This document shows, piece by piece, positions 26,900 to 36,557 of a stretch of 64,000 bases of DNA. The stretch spans positions 124,001 through 188,000 of the forward strand of contig NZ_WHSB02000009.1 of assembly GCF_010994755.1 (NCBI RefSeq), given 5' to 3'. The translations under genes were made by a program, and so were the position numbers. Origin of the DNA: Shinella lacus (GTDB lineage Bacteria; Pseudomonadota; Alphaproteobacteria; Rhizobiales; Rhizobiaceae). Under the pieces are notes generated by a model, which saw only the letters and a list, made by a program, of their open reading frames with translations, did not search any database and was not told where the DNA came from. The first letter of the stretch is position 1; each line of letters opens with the position of its first letter.

Positions 26900-29563
26900 A
26901 TGAGCAGAAGCATCTCGGCAGGACTGGATAACCGTCACGACCGCTTCGTTCTGTCGGCATTCGTCTGGCGACAGTTGCAAATCCTGTTCGGGCTCTGCAC
27001 CTTCCTCGGCCTTGCCTTCGCGGTCGCCGCACTCTCCACCTGGAACGTCTCCGACCCGAGCCTCTCCTATGCCTCGAGCGGCGCGCCGGCCAACATCCTC
27101 GGTTATCCCGGCGCCGTCTTCGCCGATATCTTCATGCAGTTCTTCGGCATTGCCAGCGTCATCGCGCTGCTGCCCGTCGTCGCCTGGGGACTGGCGCTGA
27201 TCAGCGGCCGGCGCTTCAACCGCGTGCCGCAGCGCGCCGGCGCCTGGCTCGGCGGCGCCATTCTCGCCTCCGCGGCGCTCGCCTGCGTGCCCGCACCCGT
27301 CACCTGGCCGCTGCCGACCGGGCTTGGCGGCGTCTTCGGCGACATGATCCTGCGCTTCCCCGCCCTCTTCACCGGCGCCTACCCGACCGGCCTCTTCGCC
27401 AGCATCCTCGGCGGCATCATCGCCATCCCCGCCGCCTGGCTGATGGTTTTCGCCGCCGGTCTCATCGGCTCCGTCACGATCGAGGACGAAGAGGATTTCG
27501 CTCCCGTCCCCACACCGAGCCGCGCGCGCACCATCGCCGAGGAAAACGAGGACGACGACGACCGGGAAGGCCCGCTCACGGTCTTCGCCGGCGCCATGAC
27601 GCATGCCTGGTACACCGGCCATGCCCGCATGCGCCGCCTCTTCGGCCTCGCCAACCAGCGCCGCAAGGCGCGCGGCATCGAGCAGCCCTATGATTTCAAC
27701 GAGGATGAGTTCGGCACGCTGAACGAGCCGGTGCGCGCCCGCACCCCTTCCCGCGGCGCCTCCGAGCGCGTCGAACCGTCGCTCGACGGCCGCCGCGTCG
27801 TCGTCGCCCCGCCGATGGCAGGCGACGAGGACGACGACCTGCCCTTCGACAGGGACGACGAACCGATGCGCCGCCCGAGCGGCATCCTGCCGGACGACGA
27901 TGCCGACGACGTCGCCGCCGACTGGGCGCCGCGCCGTGCACCGGCCCGCCAGCCGCTGCCCGCCACAACAGCCCGCGTCGTGCCGCCCGCCGCCCGGCCC
28001 AAACCCGGCCAGCGCATCGAGCGCGAGGCGCAGACCTCCTTCGTCGGCCCGGACGGTTTTGCGCTGCCGCCGATCCACCTGCTCGCCGAGCCGAAAGGCC
28101 AGGTGCGCGACACCACGCTGTCGGCCGACGCGCTGGAGCAGAACGCCCGTATGCTGGAAGGCGTGCTGGAGGATTTCGGCGTCAAGGGCGAGATCATCCA
28201 TGTCCGCCCCGGCCCGGTGGTCACGCTCTACGAACTCGAGCCGGCACCCGGCATCAAGTCCTCGCGCGTCATCGGCCTTGCCGACGACATCGCCCGCTCG
28301 ATGAGCGCGATCGCCGCCCGCGTCGCCGTCGTGCCCGGCCGCAACGCCATCGGCATCGAGCTGCCGAACCAGAGCCGCGAGACCGTCTACCTGCGCGAAC
28401 TCATCGCCAGCCGCGATTTCGAGACCTCAAAGGCCAAGCTCGCCATGGCGCTCGGCAAGACGATCGGCGGCGAGCCGGTCATTTCCGACATCGCCAAGAT
28501 GCCCCACCTGCTGGTGGCCGGCACCACCGGCTCGGGCAAGTCGGTCGCCATCAACACCATGATCCTTTCGCTGCTCTACCGGCTGAAGCCGGAACAGTGC
28601 CGCCTGATCATGATCGACCCCAAGATGCTGGAACTCTCCGTCTATGACGGCATCCCGCACCTGCTCTCCCCCGTCGTCACCGATCCGAAGAAGGCGGTCG
28701 TCGCCCTCAAATGGACGGTGCGCGAGATGGAGGAGCGCTACAAGAAGATGTCGAAGATCGGCGTGCGCAACATCGACGGCTTCAACAGCCGCGTAGAGCA
28801 GGCGCTGGCCAAGGGCGAGCAGATCAGCCGCACCGTGCAGACCGGCTTCGACCGGCAGACCGGCGAGGCGATGTACGAGACGGAGGAATTCGATCTCCAG
28901 CCGATGCCCTATATCGTCGTCATCATCGACGAAATGGCCGACCTGATGATGGTCGCCGGCAAGGACATCGAAGGCGCGGTCCAGCGTCTCGCCCAGATGG
29001 CGCGCGCCGCCGGCATCCATGTCATCATGGCAACGCAGCGCCCCTCGGTCGACGTCATCACCGGCACGATCAAGGCCAACTTCCCGACCCGCATCTCCTT
29101 CCAGGTGACCTCGAAGATCGACAGCCGCACCATCCTGGGCGAACAGGGCGCCGAACAGCTCCTCGGCATGGGCGACATGCTCTACATGGCCGGCGGCGGG
29201 CGCATCCAGCGCGTGCACGGCCCCTTCGTCTCGGATGGCGAAGTGGAGGCCGTCGTCGCGCATCTGAAGACGCAGGGCTCGCCGCAATATCTCGACGCGA
29301 TCACCCAGGACGACGACGAGGATGGCGAGGGCGGCAGCGGCCCGGCCGGCACCGCAAACCTCGAGGATTCGGACGATCCCTACGACCAGGCCGTGGCCGT
29401 GGTGTTGCGCGATGGCAAGGCCTCGACCTCCTATATCCAGCGCCGCCTCGGCATCGGCTACAACCGCGCCGCCTCGCTGATCGAGCGCATGGAGAAGGAG
29501 GGCCTGATCGGCCCCGCCAACCACGCCGGCAAGCGCGAGATCCTCGTGCCGACGGAAGAGTAA
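26900..29563 (+). CDS. ftsK: DNA translocase FtsK
   Basis: 887-residue division-linked DNA pump. N-terminal domain with about four membrane segments (residues 20-200), an acidic/Pro/Arg-rich linker (about 200-390), then the RecA-like motor with Walker [10 protein letters not shown] at about 541-549 and Walker [13 protein letters not shown] near 675. The C-terminal 60 residues are the gamma winged helix ([23 protein letters not shown]) that reads KOPS sites. It couples chromosome dimer resolution to septation. No good ribosome site precedes the ATG; a CtrA-type box is upstream. Confidence 0.96.
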   Translation: MSRSISAGLDNRHDRFVLSAFVWRQLQILFGLCTFLGLAFAVAALSTWNVSDPSLSYASSGAPANILGYPGAVFADIFMQFFGIASVIALLPVVAWGLALISGRRFNRVPQRAGAWLGGAILASAALACVPAPVTWPLPTGLGGVFGDMILRFPALFTGAYPTGLFASILGGIIAIPAAWLMVFAAGLIGSVTIEDEEDFAPVPTPSRARTIAEENEDDDDREGPLTVFAGAMTHAWYTGHARMRRLFGLANQRRKARGIEQPYDFNEDEFGTLNEPVRARTPSRGASERVEPSLDGRRVVVAPPMAGDEDDDLPFDRDDEPMRRPSGILPDDDADDVAADWAPRRAPARQPLPATTARVVPPAARPKPGQRIEREAQTSFVGPDGFALPPIHLLAEPKGQVRDTTLSADALEQNARMLEGVLEDFGVKGEIIHVRPGPVVTLYELEPAPGIKSSRVIGLADDIARSMSAIAARVAVVPGRNAIGIELPNQSRETVYLRELIASRDFETSKAKLAMALGKTIGGEPVISDIAKMPHLLVAGTTGSGKSVAINTMILSLLYRLKPEQCRLIMIDPKMLELSVYDGIPHLLSPVVTDPKKAVVALKWTVREMEERYKKMSKIGVRNIDGFNSRVEQALAKGEQISRTVQTGFDRQTGEAMYETEEFDLQPMPYIVVIIDEMADLMMVAGKDIEGAVQRLAQMARAAGIHVIMATQRPSVDVITGTIKANFPTRISFQVTSKIDSRTILGEQGAEQLLGMGDMLYMAGGGRIQRVHGPFVSDGEVEAVVAHLKTQGSPQYLDAITQDDDEDGEGGSGPAGTANLEDSDDPYDQAVAVVLRDGKASTSYIQRRLGIGYNRAASLIERMEKEGLIGPANHAGKREILVPTEE

Positions 29564-29689
29564 ATTTCGGAACGACGACCGGGAACGGGGCGCCGTCTGC
29601 GGCGTTCCGCCCGCAAGTTCCGCGTCAGGGCCGGATGCCATTATGGCGCCGTGTTTGGCCCGCATGACACGCAGATGAAGGAGACCAAC

Positions 29690-30349
29690 ATGATCCCATC
29701 CGAGAAAGGCCACGCGACCGGCATGCTGACCCGCCGTGGCTTCACCTGCCTGATGGCCTTCACGCTCGCAACCGGCCTTTCGGCGCTGGCGCCCGCCGAT
29801 GCCTCGGCGCAGGCAAGCGGCGCCGCCCAGAAGATCGCCGACCACTTCGCCTCCGTGAAGACGATGATCGGCGAATTCGTGCAGTTCGGCCCGCGCGGCG
29901 AACAGACCGGCGGCAAGTTCTACATCAACCGTCCGGGCAAGATCCGCTTCAACTATGAAGAGCCTTCGCCGATGCGCGTGATCGCCGACGGCAAGTCCGT
30001 CGTCATCGGCAACCGCAAGCTCAAGACCTGGGATATCTACCCGCTCTCCAAGACCCCGCTCAACCTGCTGCTCGGCGAGAAGATCGACCTCTCCGCCAAG
30101 ATGGTGCGCAACGTCAAGGAAGAGGCGGATCTGACCACCATCGTGCTCGGTGACCGCAATATGTTCGGCGATTCGACCATCACCATGATGTTCGATCCGA
30201 AGACCTATGACCTGCGCCAGTGGACCATCACCGACGCGCAGGGCAAGGACACGTCCGTGATGATCTTCAACGTCAAGACGGGCGTCGCCCTCGACGAGAA
30301 GGTCTTCTCGATCCCCTATGACGAGGTCCGCAACAAGGGCGCGAACTGA
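29690..30349 (+). CDS. LolA-like outer-membrane lipoprotein carrier protein
   Basis: 219-residue periplasmic protein. Signal peptide residues 1-40 (RRGFTCLMAF core, cleavage near ASAQA), then the half-barrel fold of LolA: DHFASVKTMIGEFVQFGPRGEQTGGKFYINRPGKIRFNYE is typical. LolA shuttles lipoproteins across the periplasm to the outer membrane. The start at 29690 has AAGGAG 6 bases ahead; ATG at 29675 is the alternative. Sits between ftsK and xthA, an order common in rhizobia. Confidence 0.88.
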   Translation: MIPSEKGHATGMLTRRGFTCLMAFTLATGLSALAPADASAQASGAAQKIADHFASVKTMIGEFVQFGPRGEQTGGKFYINRPGKIRFNYEEPSPMRVIADGKSVVIGNRKLKTWDIYPLSKTPLNLLLGEKIDLSAKMVRNVKEEADLTTIVLGDRNMFGDSTITMMFDPKTYDLRQWTITDAQGKDTSVMIFNVKTGVALDEKVFSIPYDEVRNKGAN

Positions 30350-30413
30350 GAAAGCCGTTTCCGTTTCGTCATGCATGCGCTAAGACGCCCCGGACAGATT
30401 TCCGGGGGCAGGC

Positions 30414-31220
30414 ATGGCACTTTCGATTGCGACGTGGAACATCAATTCCGTGCGGCTGCGCATGCCGCTCGTCGAACATTTCCTGACGACCTTCTCACCG
30501 GATATCCTGTGCCTGCAGGAAACCAAATGTCCGAACGACCTCTTCCCCTTGAAGCCGCTGAAGGCGCTCGGCTACGAGCACATCGTCTTTCACGGCCAGA
30601 AGGGCTATCACGGCGTGGCGACCATTTCCCGCCTGCCGCTGACCGAGATCGTCGAGCGGCGTGACTATTGCGGCGTGGGTGACGCGCGCCATATCTCGGT
30701 CGTCTTCCATCACCGGGGCAAGTCGATCCGCCTGCACAATTTCTATGTGCCGGCGGGCGGCGACGAGCCGGACCGCACGATCAACCAGAAATTCGGCCAC
30801 AAGCTCGATTTCATCGAGGAAATGAAGCTGCTGCACGCCGAAGCCGAGGCCGGCATCTCGTCGATCCTCGTCGGCGACCTCAACATCGCGCCGCTGGAGC
30901 ACGACGTCTGGTCGCACAAGCAGCTCCTGAAGATCGTCAGCCATACGCCCATCGAGACCGAAGGCCTGATCGACGTGATGACCAAAGGTGCCTGGATCGA
31001 CCTGATGCGCCGCAAGGTGCCCGCGCACGAAAAGCTCTATACGTGGTGGAGCTACCGCTCGGCCGACTGGGTCGCCGCCGACAAGGGCCGCCGCCTCGAC
31101 CACATCTGGTCCTCCGCCGACCTCGAACCGCACCTCACCGATATCAAGGTGATCCGCGAAGCCCGCGGCTGGGAACGGCCGTCCGACCATGTGCCGGTGA
31201 TCGCGGAATTTGATTTCTGA
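30414..31220 (+). CDS. xthA: Exodeoxyribonuclease III / AP endonuclease
   Basis: 268-residue exonuclease/endonuclease/phosphatase-fold protein. Metal and catalytic motifs: WNINSVRLR, LQETKCP (Glu metal ligand), GDLNIAP, and the final PSDHVPVIAEF with the catalytic Asp-His pair. Nicks DNA 5' of abasic sites in base excision repair. Good conservation over full length. Confidence 0.94.
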   Translation: MALSIATWNINSVRLRMPLVEHFLTTFSPDILCLQETKCPNDLFPLKPLKALGYEHIVFHGQKGYHGVATISRLPLTEIVERRDYCGVGDARHISVVFHHRGKSIRLHNFYVPAGGDEPDRTINQKFGHKLDFIEEMKLLHAEAEAGISSILVGDLNIAPLEHDVWSHKQLLKIVSHTPIETEGLIDVMTKGAWIDLMRRKVPAHEKLYTWWSYRSADWVAADKGRRLDHIWSSADLEPHLTDIKVIREARGWERPSDHVPVIAEFDF

Positions 31221-31229
31221 TTGAGGTTT

Positions 31230-31369
31230 GCCCCTCACCCTAACCCTCTCCCCGCAAGCGGGGAGAGGGGACGTGCCCCGAAAACGGTCATTGGTTGAGC
31301 AAGCCGGCGCGGCACATCTCCTTCGCCCCGTTTACGAGGAGAAGGTGGCCGGCAGGCCGGATGAGGGGC
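31230..31369. repeat. Palindromic intergenic repeat pair (element B)
   Basis: Left part: GCCCCTCACCC then a perfect 12-bp palindrome CCCTCTCCCCGC-AA-GCGGGGAGAGGG (31244-31269). Right part contains GGAGAAGGTGGCCGGCAGGC ending TGAGGGGC (31362-31369), which is inverted to the left end. Fills the gap between convergent xthA and the cyclic-nucleotide-binding gene. The type is common between genes in rhizobia. Confidence 0.75.
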
Positions 31370-31375
31370 GTCGCC

Positions 31376-31831
31376 TCAGGCGAAGCGCCCCGCGAGGCTG
31401 CGCATCTCGCTGATCATCGCCGCGAGGTTTTCGCGGATGCGGGCGTCGACGAGCACGGCGACGTCCGGGTATTCCTCCAGCATGCGCCGGAAGAGCGGGC
31501 GGTTGATGCGGATGACCTCGCTGTCTTCGGTCGCCACCGCCGTATATTTGCGCTCGACGGCGGAAATCATCGCGAGTTCGGAGAGCAGCGTGCCGGCTTG
31601 CGCCGTGCCTTCGTCACGCGTCGAGCCGTCGCGAAGTGTCGAGGTGAGGCCGAACGCGCCCGAGGCGACGACGAAGCCGCAATCGGCGGACGTACCCTCG
31701 CGAAACAGCGTCTGCCCCTCGACCAGCCGGCGACGCTCCGCGCCAAAGGCCATCAGCCGTAGCTTGTCGTCGGCGAGCCCTGCAAAGAGCGGCACGCGGG
31801 AAAGCAGGGCGATGTCGTCGCTGAGAGCCAC
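31376..31831 (-). CDS. Cyclic nucleotide-binding (Crp-like sensor) domain protein
   Basis: 151-residue protein made of one cyclic-nucleotide-binding beta-roll (LLSRVPLFAGLADDKLRLMAFGAERRRL... GTLLSELAMISAVERKYTAVA) without a DNA-binding helix. It cannot be a classic Crp activator and may act by protein contact. I prefer the GTG at 31831, giving MALSDDIALL as in homologues, with GGAGGG nine bases ahead; the ATG at 31840 would overlap its ribosome site. It lies 42 bp downstream of the CenR-like gene, so they may be co-expressed. Confidence 0.82.
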   Translation of the reverse strand: MALSDDIALLSRVPLFAGLADDKLRLMAFGAERRRLVEGQTLFREGTSADCGFVVASGAFGLTSTLRDGSTRDEGTAQAGTLLSELAMISAVERKYTAVATEDSEVIRINRPLFRRMLEEYPDVAVLVDARIRENLAAMISEMRSLAGRFA

Positions 31832-31873
31832 GGTGGGCATCCCTCCAAAAGCAATTCCGGGACGGTAAAAACC

Positions 31874-32557
31874 TTACGGTACGATCTTGTAGCCGCCGTT
31901 CTCTGTCACGAGAATCTCCGCATTGGAAGGGTCCCGCTCGATCTTCTGGCGCAGACGATAGACATGGGTCTCCAGCGTGTGGGTCGTGACACCGGAATTG
32001 TAGCCCCAGACCTCTTCGAGCAGCACGTCGCGCGTCACCACCTTCTGATCGGCGCGGTAGAGGTAGCGGATGATCGCTGCCTCCTTTTCCGTCAACCGGA
32101 TCTTCTGGCCGTTTTCGAGCGTCAACAGTTTCTGGCCCGGCTTGAATGTATAGGGGCCGACGGTGAAGGTGGCGTCCTCGCTGCTCTCGTGCTGGCGCAG
32201 CTGCGCGCGGATGCGCGCGAGCAGCACGGCGAAGCGGAACGGCTTCGTCACATAGTCATTGGCGCCGGCTTCGAGACCCAAAATCGTGTCCGAATCGGTG
32301 TCGTGCCCGGTCAACATGATGATCGGCGCCTTGAATCCGCCCTTGCGCAGCAGTTTTACGGCTTCGCGCCCGTCCATATCCGGCAGGCCGACATCCATGA
32401 TAAGCAGGTCGATCTGGTTGGCGCGCGCCGTCTGGATGCCCTTGCCGGCGGTCATTTCCTCGAGCGTGGAGAATTCCTCGTAAAGCGAAAGCTGCTCGAC
32501 GAGCGTCTCGCGAAGGTCGTTGTCGTCATCGACAAGAAGGATGGTGCGGGATGTCAT
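31874..32557 (-). CDS. cenR: OmpR-family response regulator, CenR-like
   Basis: 227-residue two-component regulator. Receiver residues 1-120 with D10-D11-D12 acidic pocket, phospho-acceptor D55 (IMDVGLPDMDG) and K at about 105 (VTKPF); winged-helix DNA-binding domain about 130-227 ending TENGGYKIVP. The sequence and the EQLSLYEEF/TAGKGI stretch match the CenR group, an envelope-homeostasis regulator essential in Caulobacter and Sinorhizobium. No histidine kinase is adjacent, as is usual for CenR. Family certain; the name is by resemblance from memory. Confidence 0.8.
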   Translation of the reverse strand: MTSRTILLVDDDNDLRETLVEQLSLYEEFSTLEEMTAGKGIQTARANQIDLLIMDVGLPDMDGREAVKLLRKGGFKAPIIMLTGHDTDSDTILGLEAGANDYVTKPFRFAVLLARIRAQLRQHESSEDATFTVGPYTFKPGQKLLTLENGQKIRLTEKEAAIIRYLYRADQKVVTRDVLLEEVWGYNSGVTTHTLETHVYRLRQKIERDPSNAEILVTENGGYKIVP

Positions 32558-32666
32558 GCTTTACCTCTCGGCATTCCTCTGAAAGTAAGGGAACTGGCGC
32601 TTTTGGCAAGCCCGTCCATGGCTTAGCCAGTCAAGTTGCCACAAGGCGCGAATATGGCGGAATGAC

Positions 32667-33212
32667 ATGAGCCGGATCACATCTCCTAAACATTGCGTGA
32701 AGACCATCCTCGTGCGCCCCGCACCAGGCCGGAAGACCCGCGCCATCGTGCAGGTCGGTTCGTTGCGCATCCCCGCCGCGATCGGCCGCACCGGACGTAC
32801 CAGCGTCAAACGCGAAGGCGACGGCGCAACCCCCATCGCCGCCATGCCGCTGCTCTCCGGCTTTGTGCGCGGCGACCGCGTGGCCTTGCCGGGGACCACC
32901 CTGCCCTTCCGCCGCATCCGGCCCTCCATGCTCTGGTGCGACTCGCCGAGCCACCCGAGCTACAACCGCCTCGTGCGCGCGCCGTTCAAACCGAGCCACG
33001 AAGAGATGCGGCGCGCGGACGAACTTTACGACATCTGCCTCGTGCTCGACTGGAACGTCACCTCGCGCCGCCGCAACAAGGGCTCGGCGATCTTCTTCCA
33101 CCTGATCCGCCCCGGTTACGAGCCGACGGCCGGCTGCGTCGCCATTGCGAAGCGCGACATGCTGCGCATCCTGCCGCATCTGCGCCGCGGCACGGTCGTG
33201 CGCGTGCTCTGA
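32667..33212 (+). CDS. L,D-transpeptidase (YkuD) domain protein
   Basis: 181-residue YkuD-fold protein. The catalytic signature reads SAIFFHLIRPGYEPTAGCVAI: His and Cys (near residue 156) with the usual GC. No signal peptide is evident in the annotated start, so it may be cytoplasmic or the start may be mis-set; related proteins are annotated as L,D-transpeptidases forming 3-3 cross-links in peptidoglycan. Divergent from cenR, an envelope regulator, which may be meaningful. Confidence 0.82.
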   Translation: MSRITSPKHCVKTILVRPAPGRKTRAIVQVGSLRIPAAIGRTGRTSVKREGDGATPIAAMPLLSGFVRGDRVALPGTTLPFRRIRPSMLWCDSPSHPSYNRLVRAPFKPSHEEMRRADELYDICLVLDWNVTSRRRNKGSAIFFHLIRPGYEPTAGCVAIAKRDMLRILPHLRRGTVVRVL

Positions 33213-33347
33213 CGATTTTGGCGGCGGGCGGGCTGAAATGCTGCGCTGCGGGACCTATATCAGCCTCGACCGTCGCCGGGCTGCAAGGCGCCACGGGAAA
33301 CCCGTCCGGGTTCAAGCACGCCAAACCTTTTTCACGGAGAGATTCTG

Positions 33348-34178
33348 ATGAGCGATCAACCAACAATACTGTTTCATGATGGCAACAGCATTCCCCAGAT
33401 CGGCCTCGGTGTCTGGCAGACCCCGAACGACACGGCCGTGACCGCGGTCAAGGCGGCGCTCGACAGCGGGTACCGCCATGTCGATACGGCGGCGATCTAC
33501 GAGAACGAGCAGGGCGTCGGCGAGGGCATCCGCGCCTCCGGCGTCGACCGCGCCGAAATCTTCCTCACCACGAAGCTGTGGAACGGCGACCAGGGCCACG
33601 ATGCGACGCTGAAGGCCTTCGACGCCAGCCTGAAGCGCCTCGGCACCGACTATGTCGACCTCTATCTCATCCACTGGCCGGCGCCCAAGCGCGGCCAGTT
33701 CGTCGACACCTGGAAGGCCTTCATCCAGCTGCAGAAGGAAGGCCGCGCCCGCTCGATCGGCGTGTCCAACTTCTATCCCGAACACCTGCAGCGCCTGATC
33801 GACGAGACCGGCATCACCCCGGTCATCAACCAGATCGAGCTGCACCCGGATTTCCCCCAAAAGGAAACCCGCGCCTACCACGAGAAACACCGCATCATCA
33901 CGGAGTCCTGGAGCCCGCTCGGCCAGGGCACGCTGCTGACAAACCCCGTCGTTGCCGGCATCGCGGCAAAACACGACCGCACGCCGGCCCAGGTCATCAC
34001 CCGCTGGCACATCGACAACGGCCTGGTGGTCATCCCGAAATCGGTGACGCCCTCGCGCATCGCGGAAAACGTCAAGATCTTCGACTTCAAGCTCGACGAC
34101 GAGGACATGCAGACCTTTGCCGGCCTCGAAAAAGGCGGCAAGCGCATCGGCCCGGACCCGATGACGGCGAGCTTCTGA
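33348..34178 (+). CDS. Aldo/keto reductase
   Basis: 276-residue AKR with TIM-barrel fold. Catalytic residues are all present: DTAAIYENE (Asp, Tyr), LTTKLWNGD (Lys), YLIHWP (His); the NADPH-binding end IPKSVTPSRIAEN near residue 230 is intact. Resembles the 2,5-diketo-gluconate reductase group (DkgA/DkgB). Substrate not deducible; probably general carbonyl detoxification. GGAGA ribosome site 8 bases ahead of the ATG. Confidence 0.93.
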   Translation: MSDQPTILFHDGNSIPQIGLGVWQTPNDTAVTAVKAALDSGYRHVDTAAIYENEQGVGEGIRASGVDRAEIFLTTKLWNGDQGHDATLKAFDASLKRLGTDYVDLYLIHWPAPKRGQFVDTWKAFIQLQKEGRARSIGVSNFYPEHLQRLIDETGITPVINQIELHPDFPQKETRAYHEKHRIITESWSPLGQGTLLTNPVVAGIAAKHDRTPAQVITRWHIDNGLVVIPKSVTPSRIAENVKIFDFKLDDEDMQTFAGLEKGGKRIGPDPMTASF

Positions 34179-34213
34179 CCCTTACGGCGGGCGGCTTTAG
34201 CCGCCCGTCCTCT

Positions 34214-34726
34214 TTAAGCCAGCGTCTTCGGCGTGACGAAGGCTTCAAGCCGGCCTGAGCCGGGTGCGATATCCGCCCAGCGCTCGCTATCGAAGGCGAT
34301 GACCGCCAGCCCCGCCGTCGGATATTTCGTGCGCAATCGGCCGAGCGCCTCCGCCTCGCCCTGCGGCGCCAGAAGCGTCGCCAATTCCTCAAAACCCGGA
34401 TTGTGCCCGATGACCAGAAGCGTCCCGCTCTCGTCCGGCGCCGCGTGAATGGCATCCAGAATGGCCGACGCCGCCGCCTCGTAGATCGACGGCACGGTGC
34501 GCGATGGGCAGGGCCTCGCAAAGGCCGGCGCGACCAGCGCCCAGGTCTCCTGCGTGCGGCGGGCGGATGATACCAGCGCGAAATCCGGCTCAAGGCCCGC
34601 GGTGGCCATATGGATACCCATGCGCGGGGCATCGCGGCGGCCCCGGTCGCCGAGCGGCCGGTCGTGATCCTCGACCCCATCCGGCCAGGCCGATTTTGCA
34701 TGACGCAGGAGGAGAAGGCGTTTCAT
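34214..34726 (-). CDS. SixA-like histidine phosphatase
   Basis: 170-residue histidine-phosphatase superfamily protein. Catalytic RHAKSAW at the N-terminus (residues 8-14) and second His in IGHNPGFEEL near residue 107. Related to SixA, which removes phosphate from phosphohistidine on HPt domains or PtsN-type proteins. The start at 34726 has AAGGAG 7 bases ahead. Same strand as leuC but separated by leuC's terminator. Confidence 0.87.
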   Translation of the reverse strand: MKRLLLLRHAKSAWPDGVEDHDRPLGDRGRRDAPRMGIHMATAGLEPDFALVSSARRTQETWALVAPAFARPCPSRTVPSIYEAAASAILDAIHAAPDESGTLLVIGHNPGFEELATLLAPQGEAEALGRLRTKYPTAGLAVIAFDSERWADIAPGSGRLEAFVTPKTLA

Positions 34727-34742
34727 GGAAATCTCCTTCAAA

Positions 34743-34774
34743 AGAAAAGGCCGGGAGCATGCTCCCGGCCTTTT
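34743..34774 (-). terminator. Rho-independent terminator of leuC
   Basis: Perfect 14-bp palindrome AAAGGCCGGGAGCA/TGCTCCCGGCCTTT (34747-34774); on the minus strand it runs into TTTTCTTTT. It lies 24 bp past the leuC stop. Confidence 0.88.
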
Positions 34775-34798
34775 ATCACAACGCCAATGCGGCCGTGA

Positions 34799-36208
<1,410 letters not shown>

Positions 36209-36250
36209 GGCTCTTCATCCGCTTGGCATGTGTTGGGGTACTGGAAATCG

Positions 36251-36284
36251 GCGAGCGCAACGCTCGCAAGGATCGCAAGCGATC
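36251..36284 (-). promoter_or_regulatory. Two tandem hairpins in leuC leader
   Basis: GCGAGCG-CAA-CGCTCGC (36251-36267) and GATCGC-AA-GCGATC (36271-36284), both perfect stems, sit side by side about 45-75 bp upstream of the leuC ATG, at the end of the small upstream gene. No T tract follows, so they are not simple terminators; they might modulate leuC translation or mRNA stability. Confidence 0.4.
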
Positions 36285-36399
36285 AGGCTAGGCGGCTGGT
36301 GAGCGCCCCGAAGACGCGCGCAAAGAAGCGTGCCGGCAGGCGCTTATGATCCTGCAGCACGACGACATGCTTTTCCGTGCATCCGAACTTGGATTCCAT
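36283..36399 (-). CDS. Putative leaderless 38-residue protein upstream of leuC
   Basis: ATG at 36399, TGA at 36283-36285, encoding MESKFGCTEKHVVV...ending TSRLA. It is rich in Arg, Lys and Phe, with one Cys; only four Leu, so it is not a classic leucine leader peptide. A promoter (TTGCCG, 16-base spacer, TTATAT) ends six bases before the ATG, so the mRNA would start at or next to the start codon. No ribosome site, which fits leaderless translation. Codon pattern is in keeping with neighbours. Conservation was not tested; treat as a candidate. Confidence 0.45.
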   Translation of the reverse strand: MESKFGCTEKHVVVLQDHKRLPARFFARVFGALTSRLA

Positions 36400-36406
36400 G
36401 GCCCGC

Positions 36407-36434
36407 ATATAACGATTTTTGCGGCGCTCGGCAA
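36407..36434 (-). promoter_or_regulatory. Candidate promoter for small gene and leuC
   Basis: Minus-strand TTGCCG (36429-36434), 16-base spacer, TTATAT (36407-36412). Predicted transcription start is at about 36400, next to the ATG of the small gene; leuC would be transcribed from it too. Confidence 0.5.
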
Positions 36435-36557
36435 GTTGCCGGCCGGCACCGCCGTTTACGCTCTTCCTAAAATTTCCCGTGCGCCTCCTTGCCGCAGCCC
36501 CGAATTTTTGACACTCGGTATACGTATCCGGCTAAGCGTCGGCTTGAGGGGACTTAC

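Noticed and set aside
28427-30376. 649-residue minus-strand frame across ftsK and the LolA-like gene
   Set aside because: Spans two real genes in antisense and shows no domain.
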